From positions 124,001 through 188,000 of the forward strand of contig CDRNVI010000052.1 in NCBI GenBank assembly GCA_977017575.1: 64,000 nt of DNA, written 5' to 3'. The stretch is from Paramoeba atlantica (taxonomy: Eukaryota > Discosea). The stretch's first letter is position 1. Every line of letters starts with the position of its first letter. Shown piece after piece: positions 1-9,890 of the stretch. Below the pieces are notes generated by a model that saw only the letters and a program-made list of their open reading frames with translations, was not told where the DNA came from and made no database searches. The translations under genes were made by a program, and so were the position numbers.

Positions 1-97
1 TATTTTCTATACATATTAATCTATCCTTGTTAAAACCTTCTGTTCTCCTGTTATATCACATTTCTATTATCCAATCTTTACTCAACTGCTACACCCC

Positions 98-883
98 ATG
101 TTTTGTCTACCACTTTCTCTTGCTCCTCGTTCCATATCCAAAGTAGCAGGAAAAATCCCGATAGCTACCGAGAAAGTCAAAGCGTTGTCTAAAACACCGA
201 AAACATCCCCTAGCTCCAATAACCCAAGCTCGACCCCGATGCCCCATCCAGTAGATTTACGACGACGACATCAAAACCTCTACGTCCCCGGGATGCACTC
301 GTTTCTTCTCTCCGAGCACCATCTCACGCAAGAGGTAGCGCGGCAAGAGGAGGCATGGCGCCGCAGACTAAACATGGTCTACGATAAGGAGAATTTTCCA
401 CGCCCCACATGGAGTAAGTCCAGCACATATGATATCGAATTCTGCAAGCCCGCAACCATAGAAAAGGGCAATACCCCATTGGATGAAGCTCATCAAATCG
501 AGTCGAATGTACGCACCAAAAAAGGTAAGAAGTCATCCCGAAATACCCAGCAGGTTTTGGAGAAAAAATCTCCATCTCCTCATGCAGGTTCGTTGAACAC
601 ACAATTTTCAGCATCATCAAAACAAGATAAAAAAGAGTTTTGGGATCCACAAAGTGACTACTGGGGTATGCTGACCTCAGCCATCGCGGGTACCGTGGTG
701 GGGTTCTACTTAGTCGACTGTGTTTTGGAGGGGAAGGAGGGGGTGCGGCTCCCCTATGACCCCGTTGTGGGGTTTCATCCCACGATACAGGAGCATGAGG
801 GGAGGAGTGAGGCATACAACCAATTGGTGGAGCAGGATATAAGGGAGGGGATTGAAAAGTCGAAGGCAAAGGTGCTGTCATAG
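98..883 (+). CDS. Hypothetical protein with one membrane segment
   Basis: A 261-residue protein that I do not recognise. The first half is basic and rich in Pro/Ser, with a start (MFCLPLSLAPRSISKVAGK) that could serve as a mitochondrial presequence. Around residues 187-210 there is one hydrophobic stretch with a GTVVGFYL core, preceded by the aromatic run FWDPQSDYWG. The C-terminal tail of about 50 residues is charged. This layout (presequence, one membrane span, soluble tail) is common in small subunits of mitochondrial membrane complexes, but that is only an inference. The ATG follows pyrimidine-rich DNA. The third-position bases shift from C-rich to G-rich along the gene. Confidence 0.7.
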   Translation: MFCLPLSLAPRSISKVAGKIPIATEKVKALSKTPKTSPSSNNPSSTPMPHPVDLRRRHQNLYVPGMHSFLLSEHHLTQEVARQEEAWRRRLNMVYDKENFPRPTWSKSSTYDIEFCKPATIEKGNTPLDEAHQIESNVRTKKGKKSSRNTQQVLEKKSPSPHAGSLNTQFSASSKQDKKEFWDPQSDYWGMLTSAIAGTVVGFYLVDCVLEGKEGVRLPYDPVVGFHPTIQEHEGRSEAYNQLVEQDIREGIEKSKAKVLS

Positions 884-1084
884 AAATCAGATACATGTAG
901 TCCATGCATTTTTATGGCACATAAACAGGTCGTGATCTTGAGTGCTTTGTGATGTACGCCCAATGAAGCAACTTTGACATACATGTGCAATTTGTAATTG
1001 TGCCAAAGATTATTCGCTGAGATAAATTAAAGTTCATGGCTTAAATCTTGTTTTCCATGTTTTTCCTATGAAATCGGACACACT

Positions 1085-1372
1085 ATGTCCACTATAAAAT
1101 GTCGATGTGGTACCGATTCCGAAGAGGCTCACAGAAAATGGGTGGCATGCGATACATGCGGAGTATGGATGCACGCAGACTGCATGGGAATTGTAACTGA
1201 AGAAGGATTTGAAACGATCAAGCATCGTCCATTTTATTGCGATCCATGTCGGTCATCTTTCGTAAAAGACAGAGAGGATGTCTCTGAAACTGTACGGATA
1301 ATTTCTGAGGAATGCATACGATTTCGAAACTACTTGCTGAGGCAGAAATCAGTGTCCTCCAAATCCGTTTAG
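1085..1372 (+). CDS. Small PHD-finger protein
   Basis: A 95-residue protein that is almost entirely one PHD zinc finger. The ligands follow the C4HC3 order: CRC near residues 6-8, CDTC, then H and C in WMHADCMG, and a final CDPC near residue 55. The aromatic WVACDTCGVWMH stretch is typical of PHD fingers that read histone H3 tails, with W ahead of the second Cys pair. The remaining 35 residues are charged and helical. It is short for a chromatin protein and may act as a subunit of a larger complex. Its start is the first ATG in the frame. Confidence 0.85.
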   Translation: MSTIKCRCGTDSEEAHRKWVACDTCGVWMHADCMGIVTEEGFETIKHRPFYCDPCRSSFVKDREDVSETVRIISEECIRFRNYLLRQKSVSSKSV

Positions 1373-1583
1373 TGATACAATGTACATGTATAGTGTCGTT
1401 AAACTCCTTGCAGTTATATTAGAGAAACATTAAATGTTTATTGGGCATACGGAAGCCGCGTATGGTACACTAATTGGTATGGTACATTATTGATTAGGAA
1501 CAATATTGGTTAGGAAGCTTTTGAATTATCACAGTCAGAACAAATTAGTGCTCTTTATTTCTTTTCAAAAAATCTTTTTCTTT

Positions 1584-2432
1584 ATGAACCCACATCGCAC
1601 CTCCACAGCACAAAGACTTGCGCTGGGCGTAGGCGCAGCATTGGGGGCACTATGCTTTCCTCAGCAAGGACATTTCATCGCTACGCTTAGTGAGGTTCTG
1701 TTTCCCGTTCCTGCGCTTTCAGCGATGCGCAATAAGATGAGGCAAGACTTTCACGGCCGACATTTGCTACTGCAACGTCCCCGAATCACAAACGCGGATC
1801 TTCAACGCTGGGAATCCTCTCCCTGTGGGACGGACAGAGATACTCTTACTGGAGCCTATGTCCACTACATGCGATCGCACGGTTTTGAACCGGAGGGTCG
1901 CACGAGTACTCGTTTCATCACGGACCCCGAGCTATGCTACGTGATGCAACGCTACCGTGAAGTACATGACATGTTGCACGCCACGCTCGGATTAGAACCC
2001 TCGGAGTATGACGAAATGGTGTTAAAAATCGTAGAATTTTATCTCACCGGTCTTCCAATGACAGGTTTGGCTGTGCTTGGTGTGGCAGCGAGGCGCATGC
2101 TTTCTAATTTTTCTGTTCTCGGTCGTAGGACACCTTTTTCGGATAATTCAGCGTTTGGGGAAGGTGCCCAGGGATCAAGTGAACAGCGAGGAGTTTCTAC
2201 GTTATCGATGGAGCATGTGGGCCATCCTCTGAAGCGGTCCTTTTGCCCTTTGGTGCAGTCTTACCTGAAGCCGTATAACCAAGCAAATTTCATATTGGCA
2301 AGAAATCAATTTTCCTCAGAAAATCGTTTATTCTACTTAAATTATGACTGGGAAAAAAGTGCGAATGATGGTGTTAGATTAGGCTGTATTTTGAAGAGTT
2401 TAGGATTACAATCTTACAGGTCTTTTTCTTAA
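1584..2432 (+). CDS. COQ4: Ubiquinone biosynthesis protein COQ4
   Basis: COQ4 is a peripheral protein of the mitochondrial inner membrane that organises the ubiquinone synthesis complex and takes part in ring decarboxylation/hydroxylation. This 282-residue protein carries the family signature HDMLH followed by 11 residues and E (HDxxHx11E metal site) at about residues 131-147. Around it are the expected FITDPELCYVMQRYRE and VLKIVEFYLTGLPM stretches. The open frame extends upstream to a TTG, but the first ATG (MNPHRTSTAQRLALG) gives a natural, Arg/Ser-rich presequence-like N-terminus. An insert of about 45 residues after the LAVLGVAARR helix is unlike most COQ4 proteins. An ABC1/COQ8-like gene lies at about 11.1 kb. 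Confidence 0.9.
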   Translation: MNPHRTSTAQRLALGVGAALGALCFPQQGHFIATLSEVLFPVPALSAMRNKMRQDFHGRHLLLQRPRITNADLQRWESSPCGTDRDTLTGAYVHYMRSHGFEPEGRTSTRFITDPELCYVMQRYREVHDMLHATLGLEPSEYDEMVLKIVEFYLTGLPMTGLAVLGVAARRMLSNFSVLGRRTPFSDNSAFGEGAQGSSEQRGVSTLSMEHVGHPLKRSFCPLVQSYLKPYNQANFILARNQFSSENRLFYLNYDWEKSANDGVRLGCILKSLGLQSYRSFS

Positions 2433-2612
2433 TAGATTCGAAAACTACTTTAAAAGCAGGTAATATGCCTTGTTTTCTGTGCGAAGTGGGTTTCTGTACG
2501 AAGTGCAAAAAAAAGTACAGCTGTGTTATTGATAATAGCTATTCACACTGAAATACGTTTTTCTTCATATTTTCCTACACAAGATTAACTGATGTAGTTA
2601 AAGGATATTGAT

Positions 2613-5225
2613 ATGGATGGCGTACCTGTTTCTCGCAATACTTCTGGAGCCCCTAGCCCACCTCCAGCTTCGGATGCATGTGCCGAACTCGTTGAACTCT
2701 GGGAAGATTACTTTCGCTTATCAAAGTCCGTGTCTTCGTCAAATTTGCATGTAGCAAAGCATCAAACATGTGCCGAGGAGGCAACATACTATTCTCTAAT
2801 GTCGGAATCACTTCGACGTGCTGTTCAACACTCTCCTTTTTTGTGCGAAGCAGCAGGTCGTCAAGTGCTGCGCTCACCAGACTGGGAGCTTTCGGTCATT
2901 GGAATGCCTCCTGTTTCATACACCTCTATTTTAAAGAGTTCATGTGTCGGGCAATTAACTACCTTACGTGGTGTGGTCAATTCTTCCAGTACGGTAATTC
3001 CTCTGCTTTACTCCATGAATTTTATCTGCGATTCCTGCGGTCAGCTTGTGCACCAAATCATGCCACAACTTGGAGTTTTCAACTACCCGACCCCGCAATC
3101 TAGTGAGACGAGTAGTAGAGAGCCTTTGACTAGAGGGTCAGACTCGAATGCAACGCCCAATGTAGCAATATGTGCGTGCACTAAAAAATCATCAAATAAT
3201 TTCAGTTTTAGTCGACGCAGCACATACACTCCTCTATTTGACCAAGCGGAATACGTGGATGCTCAAATTTTGTGCTTGCAGGAACGAGGATCAGGTGATT
3301 CGTTTCGAGGAGAACGTGAAGGAGCTAATATGCACCTAGAGAGCGAAGCCCAACATCGTGAGGGTTCAATCTCTTCCATTGAGGTAGTTCTTGTAAAACA
3401 TGAAAGATTTTTTAATATTGCGCAACCAGGGGATATCGTTACGGTTAATGGAATTCTTTCTGTGGGTACTTCCTCTACCGATGCTCTGCGGCGAAGTGGC
3501 GGAGATAAGTCGAAATATCGAAAGCAGGGAGGTACAACTGGAGGTCTGAAATCTCTAGTGCTCATGGCGCGCCACATTACCCTTGAGGAAAACATTGCGA
3601 ATGAATCAGACTTGGAGGGTAGTTCAGAGACGGATATAAAGGATGTATCCAAAGCGAGACAAGGAATGAACTTCAAGTCCGAAAATAGAGCAAAACTGTT
3701 CTTGAATAAGCTAAAAGCGGTAAGGAACTCAGGCATCGAAGTTGACCTTATTCCGACTCTTCTTTCTTCATTTTGCTCTTCGATATTAGGTCATGAAACC
3801 GTGAAACTTGGAATTTTGTTGTGTGCAGTCGCAGGGCATAGCTCAGAAGAAAATACTATTGAACATCCCCATGCTGAAGGAAATGGTGGTCTCGAAAAAG
3901 AAGAGAGCTCAAAAAATCCACCTAATCTAGCTCATTATGATTGTGAAGCATTTCGTGCGCCTCTTCAGCGCGTTAAGACGGTTCATCTTCTTGTGTTGGG
4001 GCCAGCTGGAGTTGGCAAATCTCATTTGCTACAGGAAGCGGCCACACTTCTCCCTCATAGCGTTTTTGCATGTGGACCAACTGCCTCGAATACTGGATTG
4101 GGTGTAGCGTGGTCCCGCTCTGGTTCCGAGTCATACGGGTCCGGGGTTTCACTTCAAGGAGGAGTACTCACTGTAGGCCATCGCGGAATAACTTGTCTAG
4201 ACGAGATTGATAAAATGTCATCGCACTCATACAATACTCTTTACGAGGCAATGGATCGTGGAGAACTCAGCGTTGCAAAGGCCTCCGTTCTTCACAGTGT
4301 CCCGGCGAATACATGTTTAGTGGCCGCTGGAAATACGGGTGGTCGTATTCCTCGGGCTCTTTTTACTCGATTCGATCTTGTGTTTGTGCTATCATCGCAA
4401 CGTAGGACTTCCAGCGGGCCAGAGAATTCCTTTTCGCAACGCACCGACCACTTGGGCCGGCATCTTCTTCGTCAAATGTTCGACAACTTAGACGATTCTA
4501 TGACATCGGAAAAATATGCAGCAAATACTTCGCAGGATACTATACCACGTTTACTTTCTCCATCTGTATTACGTGCTGTTCTACGAAAGCTTCGGTCAGC
4601 ACCTACCCCCCGATTGGCTGCCTCTGCGGAGCACGCCATAGCCCGAGCTTATGTATCCCAGCGTATGCTAGGAACGGGGATGCCGAGCTCCCATGCTCTT
4701 TCGAGCGACTTAACATCATCTCAAGTAAATCTCACTGAGTCACAATTGGATGGATTACCCACCACCACCACGCTACGCCGGCTGCACTCCCTATATAAGT
4801 TAGTCCTTTCTATGGCAAAACTAAGATATAAAACAGAGGCAACTGACTCGGATGTACAAGATGTGCTGGATTTGCTTGACGGATCGGCGTGTTACGAAAA
4901 TGATACCAGTGGACTCGGTATCTCTTTAACTTCAAATTCAAAACAATTTGCGCAGAGCGCAACGCAACCAGGAAAGAAAATGAATCAGTCTCAAATGCGA
5001 GATTTTTTTGAGGATCAGCTAAGAGATAAACTTCGCAAGGGTTTAATGAAAGACAACGTTTTTAATGAGACATTTCTCCGTAGTACATACCATGAATGCT
5101 TTGAGGAGTATATAAGAGAAAACTCACGAGGTTTACAGAGCTTTGAGAAAATGCTGCGTGATCTGAATGCCTCTGGATCACTTCTTATGCAGGGTTCTTC
5201 TTCATATAGGCTGAATCGTAAATAG
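2613..5225 (+). CDS. MCM8: MCM-family helicase, MCM8-like
   Basis: An 870-residue member of the MCM AAA+ helicases. The N-terminal part has a zinc site (CDSC near residue 139, then CAC near 187, with a long insert between). The AAA+ core shows Walker A GPAGVGKS (about 463), Walker B CLDEIDKM (about 528), a sensor-1 Asn in VAAGNTGG, and the arginine-finger motif FTRFDLVFVL (about 584). The sequence around Walker A (LLQEAATLLPHSVFACG) and the C-terminal RLHSLYKLVLSMAKLR helix are closest, to my eye, to MCM8, which works in recombination repair; MCM9 is the main alternative. The Walker A is GPAG rather than the usual GDPG, and there are low-complexity inserts. Confidence 0.85.
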   Translation: MDGVPVSRNTSGAPSPPPASDACAELVELWEDYFRLSKSVSSSNLHVAKHQTCAEEATYYSLMSESLRRAVQHSPFLCEAAGRQVLRSPDWELSVIGMPPVSYTSILKSSCVGQLTTLRGVVNSSSTVIPLLYSMNFICDSCGQLVHQIMPQLGVFNYPTPQSSETSSREPLTRGSDSNATPNVAICACTKKSSNNFSFSRRSTYTPLFDQAEYVDAQILCLQERGSGDSFRGEREGANMHLESEAQHREGSISSIEVVLVKHERFFNIAQPGDIVTVNGILSVGTSSTDALRRSGGDKSKYRKQGGTTGGLKSLVLMARHITLEENIANESDLEGSSETDIKDVSKARQGMNFKSENRAKLFLNKLKAVRNSGIEVDLIPTLLSSFCSSILGHETVKLGILLCAVAGHSSEENTIEHPHAEGNGGLEKEESSKNPPNLAHYDCEAFRAPLQRVKTVHLLVLGPAGVGKSHLLQEAATLLPHSVFACGPTASNTGLGVAWSRSGSESYGSGVSLQGGVLTVGHRGITCLDEIDKMSSHSYNTLYEAMDRGELSVAKASVLHSVPANTCLVAAGNTGGRIPRALFTRFDLVFVLSSQRRTSSGPENSFSQRTDHLGRHLLRQMFDNLDDSMTSEKYAANTSQDTIPRLLSPSVLRAVLRKLRSAPTPRLAASAEHAIARAYVSQRMLGTGMPSSHALSSDLTSSQVNLTESQLDGLPTTTTLRRLHSLYKLVLSMAKLRYKTEATDSDVQDVLDLLDGSACYENDTSGLGISLTSNSKQFAQSATQPGKKMNQSQMRDFFEDQLRDKLRKGLMKDNVFNETFLRSTYHECFEEYIRENSRGLQSFEKMLRDLNASGSLLMQGSSSYRLNRK

Positions 5226-5469
5226 GTATCAACATTCATGTTGTTCTCGTCCATAGAATATCATGGGAAGTAGTTGTAAAATGTTCGGCAGGTCTAGTTT
5301 CCTGTGCCTCTTCCTAAAACAGGGGCTTCAAGTTTTGTAACCACATAATAAAGATTTACCTAACGTAGGGAACACGAAAATTTGTTACCTTAGTGTAGTC
5401 ATAGGCGCATATTAGTAGATATTTCGCCTTTCTACAAAGACCATTCTTTTTTTAAGTTTTTGGCGCGAA

Positions 5470-6246
5470 ATGTTAGTCTGTGTGAAAGCAGCTGACACCC
5501 TCGTAGATTCGCCACCATTGAAGCGCCGACGAGCAGCCAAGGTCCGCGGCACTGCGCTTTCTCCAGACATGGAAATGCACCGTTTCGTAAATCAAGTCAA
5601 AGGAAAACATCGTTCTTGGAAGCCATCAAATCCTATTTCAGAATGGAAGGGTGTGTATGCGATTCATGAAAAAGTTCTGGAAATCGATTGGGAAAATTTA
5701 GGCATTCGTGGCACATTGGATTTTATCTGCTTGCCTTCCTCTCTCAATGTTCTTTCTATTAAGAATGATATTGTTGCTCTTGAAAAGCTCTCGGGGGCGC
5801 CAAGGTTTGATAAACTCCCGGAAAGTCTAAGTACACTAGAGCTCATCAATCACTCATTTAGCGGACAGGTAGATCTAACGCATCTCCCTTTGGCTATCAC
5901 TTACTTTGACATTTCTGGAAACCGATTTACCGGAACGGTGGACTTGACTGCTCTTCCGCCTAATCTTGGCACCCTTTTACTCAGTCGCAATGCTCTCAAA
6001 GGAGATGTGTGTCTAACCAAGCTCCCTTTATCACTTGTAGTTCTTTCTCTTGGCGAAAACACGTTTACTGGTTCCCTTGATCTGACACAACTTTCCGGAT
6101 CCTTGCATACACTGGAGCTCGAATGGAACAAATTTGAAGGCGTTCTAGATCTACGAAAGTTGCCGCCAAGCATACAACGTATAGATATCTGTATGAGTGG
6201 GTTCGACGGATATGAGGATGACTTTGTTCCCGATGTAGTCGTTTGA
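5470..6246 (+). CDS. LRR family protein, copy 1
   Basis: A 258-residue leucine-rich-repeat protein, first of ten related genes in this window. After a basic start (LKRRRAAKVRGTALSPDME) comes a cap with HRSWKPSNPISEWKGVYA, which lacks the Cys pair found in most sister copies. About seven repeats of some 22-23 residues follow, with the pattern LPxxLxxLxLxxNxFxGxVDLTxLP. No signal peptide or membrane anchor is visible. It sits between the MCM8-like gene and an unassigned gene. The function is unknown; LRR arrays generally bind proteins. Confidence 0.85.
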   Translation: MLVCVKAADTLVDSPPLKRRRAAKVRGTALSPDMEMHRFVNQVKGKHRSWKPSNPISEWKGVYAIHEKVLEIDWENLGIRGTLDFICLPSSLNVLSIKNDIVALEKLSGAPRFDKLPESLSTLELINHSFSGQVDLTHLPLAITYFDISGNRFTGTVDLTALPPNLGTLLLSRNALKGDVCLTKLPLSLVVLSLGENTFTGSLDLTQLSGSLHTLELEWNKFEGVLDLRKLPPSIQRIDICMSGFDGYEDDFVPDVVV

Positions 6247-6520
6247 GCGAGTCACATGTACATTATAACATTGTAAATATCATCGTTACATCTTTCCTTT
6301 CGTAATTTCAATTTTTGTAGCTAAACCTGGGACAAGAATAAGTCACTCCCCCCCTTACACTTTTCAAAAATGTTTTTATGTGGATGTTTTACATATCGGC
6401 GGGGTCATACTTAGTAATAAAAGGGGGGAACTTCTTCATTTCTTTGACCACCTACGAAGAACATCTTAAACAACCCAAAGAAATTATTTTCCCTATTGGT
6501 TCCTTCTGTCTTTTTATATT

Positions 6521-7498
6521 ATGCTTCCACAGGATTCTACGGACTGTGTGTTTCCACGGACTTTATGGCATTTTCAAGGTTCATGGAATGACGTTATAGC
6601 ACCCCATCCGGTATCCGAGGTTATATGTGACGTTAGTCGAGAACAAGACTCTGAAGTCGAAGATACAACTGCACAGACATATCACCGTTCTCTGTACGAA
6701 AAAATGCTCTCTGCTATTTCGCCTTCTTTGCGCAATTCTGAACTTTTGTCTGAAGAGCTTTTTTTCTCACAATCTAAAACTTTATCGGCATCGAGTGACG
6801 ATCCTTACGCCACACTTCACAAAGTATTCCGCATTGTAGAACACCTGTCACCGACCCTTCATAATATTTACAAAGATGTATGTACAGTGAATGAAATCAA
6901 TAACGTTTCCAAGTCTTGTCTGTCACTTTTACAAACGCTTGATTCCTCACCTCGACTTGAGGCAAGTCTGATAGTGGTGTCAGATGCATTCGCGAATGGA
7001 GAAGTATGGGCCAATAGCAGATCTCTTCGGTGCGAGTTTTTGAATATTGTTTCTCAGCATTTCACTTCTTTCTCGTCATCGCCCGTCGACGTATTGTGCG
7101 CTTTGCACTTCCGATACCTTACGCAAACTATCGCTTTCGGTGCCGAAAAGCCTTTCCAATGCAAAACTTATTTTTCTTCGTCAACAGAACCAAATTCTTC
7201 GGTATCAAAACCAACTACTCTTTCTGCCGACGTATTATCGCTCGCCGCCACACTTCCACCTGCAGCGGTACAGTACCTGAAGCAAAGCGAAATAGAAAAC
7301 ATGAATAGCATGACATCGCGACAAGAGTGTGTCGAAGAGGATTTTAAATCCACAATGACTTTCTCTCGAAGAGCAATCGATCGTTTTACACAAGATTTGC
7401 AGCAATGTTCTCGGCATCCAATGCTCATAAACGAAGATGATTTACAATGCACCGAAGATATCACTCCGGGCAACGTGGAATCTATATTAACAGTGTGA
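6521..7498 (+). CDS. Hypothetical protein
   Basis: A 325-residue soluble protein with no domain I can name. It looks largely helical, with Ser/Thr-rich linkers and an acidic C-terminus. The start is uncertain: an AG at about 6531-6532 follows a pyrimidine-rich stretch and lies just inside the reading frame. If that AG is the splice-leader acceptor, translation would begin at the next in-frame Met, about residue 61. No paralogue is visible in the window. Confidence 0.6.
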   Translation: MLPQDSTDCVFPRTLWHFQGSWNDVIAPHPVSEVICDVSREQDSEVEDTTAQTYHRSLYEKMLSAISPSLRNSELLSEELFFSQSKTLSASSDDPYATLHKVFRIVEHLSPTLHNIYKDVCTVNEINNVSKSCLSLLQTLDSSPRLEASLIVVSDAFANGEVWANSRSLRCEFLNIVSQHFTSFSSSPVDVLCALHFRYLTQTIAFGAEKPFQCKTYFSSSTEPNSSVSKPTTLSADVLSLAATLPPAAVQYLKQSEIENMNSMTSRQECVEEDFKSTMTFSRRAIDRFTQDLQQCSRHPMLINEDDLQCTEDITPGNVESILTV

Positions 7499-7729
7499 AA
7501 CGGTTTTCTATATCACCTTACTCCATTCGTATACATGAATTTACACGTAATTATTACGTTTAGAATTTGCGCTCTACTGTCTCTAGCAAACTTCTTGCAC
7601 AAAGATAAATATTGAAACATCAGTTCGTTTTAGTTCGCTTCCTCAGTGGAGGAATAATATCAAACAAAATCATAATCTTATACTTGCTTGTAGTATATTT
7701 TCAAGGCTTGAATTGTTTATATAGTATCC

Positions 7730-8581
7730 ATGAGTTTATTCTCTGCTGTGGATATCCAATCTTCATCGCGCAGGGCCGGTCGAATCCGAGGTGCCGGGCT
7801 TCCCCAAGAATATGAACTGTCTCGAGTGGTAAGCAACATTTCGGGCCACTCCCCTACTTGGACAACGGAAACACACGCTTGCAATTGGGAAGGGGTAACC
7901 TGTAATGAACAGAAAGAAGTTGACGAAATTGTTTGGCGAAGCATGTCACTTTTGGGAACCATTTCATGGTCAGACCTTCCTTTAACTTTACGCAGTTTCA
8001 TCATAGGACATTACTTGTCTATGGGAACGGGGAACGTAATTACTGGAAACCTTCCTACCTCTGATTTACCTCCTCTTTTAGTGAAGCTTGTGATGGACAA
8101 CAACAAGGTTGGCGGTGATTTAAAAGTGGAGACGTTTCCTAGACATTTAGAAATCTTTGAGGCGGCAAAGAACCGTTTTGCTGGAAGCATTGCACTTTGT
8201 ACGCTTCCTGCCACATTACAAACGCTAGATCTTCACGACAACTTACTTTCTGGGAACATCAATTTAAGTAACTTGTCACCAGAAATGGTTGCCTTATATC
8301 TTTCCATGAACTCCTTCCATGGAGAGGTTTGTCTGCGCTCGCTACCTGCAAAACTCCGCTATCTTGACTTGGATAAGAATGCTCTCAGTGGGGAAGTTGA
8401 TCTGTCGAGTCTTCCTGTAACATTGTTTCGCATATCTCTCAATCATAACTCATTTGTTGGAACCGTTGATGTTCATAACGTCCCTGATTCCATGGATACC
8501 CTAGACCTTCGCGGAAACGATTTCACATCTATCGTACCTGTCCCTTACCCTGCGTGTGTCCACTATGACAAAAAACTATAA
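7730..8581 (+). CDS. LRR family protein, copy 2
   Basis: A 283-residue LRR protein. The cap has the full family form: GAGLPQEYELSRVVSNISG, then THACNWEGVTC with the Cys pair, as in plant LRR N-terminal caps. Roughly eight LP-type repeats follow, ending in the conserved tail NDFTSIVPVPYPACV. No signal peptide is seen. An irregular, longer repeat (HYLSMGTGNVITGN) interrupts the second turn, as it does in copies 3 and 10, which suggests these three are close relatives. Confidence 0.85.
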   Translation: MSLFSAVDIQSSSRRAGRIRGAGLPQEYELSRVVSNISGHSPTWTTETHACNWEGVTCNEQKEVDEIVWRSMSLLGTISWSDLPLTLRSFIIGHYLSMGTGNVITGNLPTSDLPPLLVKLVMDNNKVGGDLKVETFPRHLEIFEAAKNRFAGSIALCTLPATLQTLDLHDNLLSGNINLSNLSPEMVALYLSMNSFHGEVCLRSLPAKLRYLDLDKNALSGEVDLSSLPVTLFRISLNHNSFVGTVDVHNVPDSMDTLDLRGNDFTSIVPVPYPACVHYDKKL

Positions 8582-8771
8582 AGCAAAGTGTTTCAAGCAA
8601 AGTGAACAAAAAGCGATTCACTAATCTGTGCCTTCACGTTCTAATCAATCTAAAAGAACGTCTGTTTTGTTTGGGCACAAGAAGTGTCCAAAGTGTCTTT
8701 TAAAGACACTGCTTCACTAAACGTCTTGTATTTGCTTGTTTGGAAATTTATAGTTTTCATTGCAAGAATTT

Positions 8772-8871
8772 TGAAACTTTCTTTCTCTTACTTTTTTCTC
8801 TCCTTTCTCCTCAACCTTTTCCTAACTTTTCTATCCCCACACCTTTTTCACTCCTTTCTTCCTCTCTCTAG
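8772..8871 (+). promoter_or_regulatory. Pyrimidine tract and AG acceptor before MDH
   Basis: About 100 bases almost purely of C and T end in CTCTCTAG (AG at 8870-8871), 48 bases before the malate dehydrogenase ATG; more C/T follows up to the start. This is the layout of a spliced-leader trans-splicing acceptor. The leader itself is not in the window, so the role is inferred. Confidence 0.6.
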
Positions 8872-8918
8872 AACCTTTTCTCCCCTTTTCCTCTCCCCAC
8901 CTCCTCCACCCCACCCCA

Positions 8919-9890
8919 ATGCGCGTCGCCGTCCTCGGCGCCACCGGCGGCATCGGCCAAGCCCTCTCCCTCCTCCTCAAACTCCAACTCCCCCACGGCA
9001 GCACCCTCCTCCTCTACGACCTCACCGGGGTCCCCGGGGTCGCCACCGACCTCTCCCACCTCGACACCCCCGTCACCCTCCAGCACGCCCAAGGCACCCT
9101 CCCCCCCTCCCCCGACCACCCCGCCCTCGCCGCCCTCCTTGCCCCCGGGGTCGACATCGTGGTGATCTGCGCCGGGGTCCCGCGCAAACCCGGCATGACC
9201 CGCGACGACCTGTTCGCCGTGAACGCCGGGGTCGTCATGGATCTTGTCACCGTCGCCGCAGCAGCCGCCCCCTCCCCCCCCGTCTTCCTCATCATCACCA
9301 ACCCGGTGAACTCCACGGTGCCCATTGCCGCGGGCGCCCTCACGCGTCTCGGGAGGTACAACAAGAACCGGCTGTTTGGGGTCACGACCCTCGATGGGGT
9401 CCGGGCGACGACCTTTGTGAATGAGCAACGGGACCCGGTGCGGGTGGAGACGGTGGCGGTGGTCGGGGGTCACTCCGGGCCCTCGATCGTGCCGCTGTTC
9501 TCGCAGCTCCCCGGGCCGGTGATGGGGCGGGAGGTGCAGGAGGGGTTGGTGCGGCGGGTGCAGGAGGCGGGGACGGAGGTGGTGCGGGCGAAGGCGGGGA
9601 AGGGGTCGGCGACGCTGTCGATGGCGGAGGCGGGGGCGCGGTTTACGATGTGTGTGGTGAGGGCGTTGAGGGGGGAGGGGAACCCGCGGGTGTGCAGTTA
9701 TGTGGATACGGATGGGAGTGCGGCGGTGTCGTTTTTGGCGATGCCGGTGGTGTTGGGGAGGGAGGGGATTGTGCAACGACTTCCGATTGGGAAGTTGTCG
9801 GAGACGGAACAGAGGGCGTTTGAGGTGGCCACGGAGGCGTTGCAGAAGAATATTCAAGACGGGGAGAGGTTTGTGCAGTCCAAGTTGTAG
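8919..9890 (+). CDS. MDH: Malate dehydrogenase, NAD-dependent, with SKL signal
   Basis: Interconverts malate and oxaloacetate with NAD. The 323-residue protein is full length for the mitochondrial-type MDH family. It shows the nucleotide loop GATGGIGQ (7-14), the mobile-loop motif GVPRKPGMTRDDLF, the substrate motif ITNPVNSTVPIA, GVTTLDGVRA, and the catalytic His in GGHSGPS. It has no N-terminal presequence and ends in QSKL, a canonical PTS1, so import into peroxisomes (glycosomes) is expected, where it would reoxidise NADH. Base use is extreme: far more GC than its neighbours, with C-ending codons in the first half and G-ending codons in the second. This opens long false frames on both strands. 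Confidence 0.95.
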   Translation: MRVAVLGATGGIGQALSLLLKLQLPHGSTLLLYDLTGVPGVATDLSHLDTPVTLQHAQGTLPPSPDHPALAALLAPGVDIVVICAGVPRKPGMTRDDLFAVNAGVVMDLVTVAAAAAPSPPVFLIITNPVNSTVPIAAGALTRLGRYNKNRLFGVTTLDGVRATTFVNEQRDPVRVETVAVVGGHSGPSIVPLFSQLPGPVMGREVQEGLVRRVQEAGTEVVRAKAGKGSATLSMAEAGARFTMCVVRALRGEGNPRVCSYVDTDGSAAVSFLAMPVVLGREGIVQRLPIGKLSETEQRAFEVATEALQKNIQDGERFVQSKL

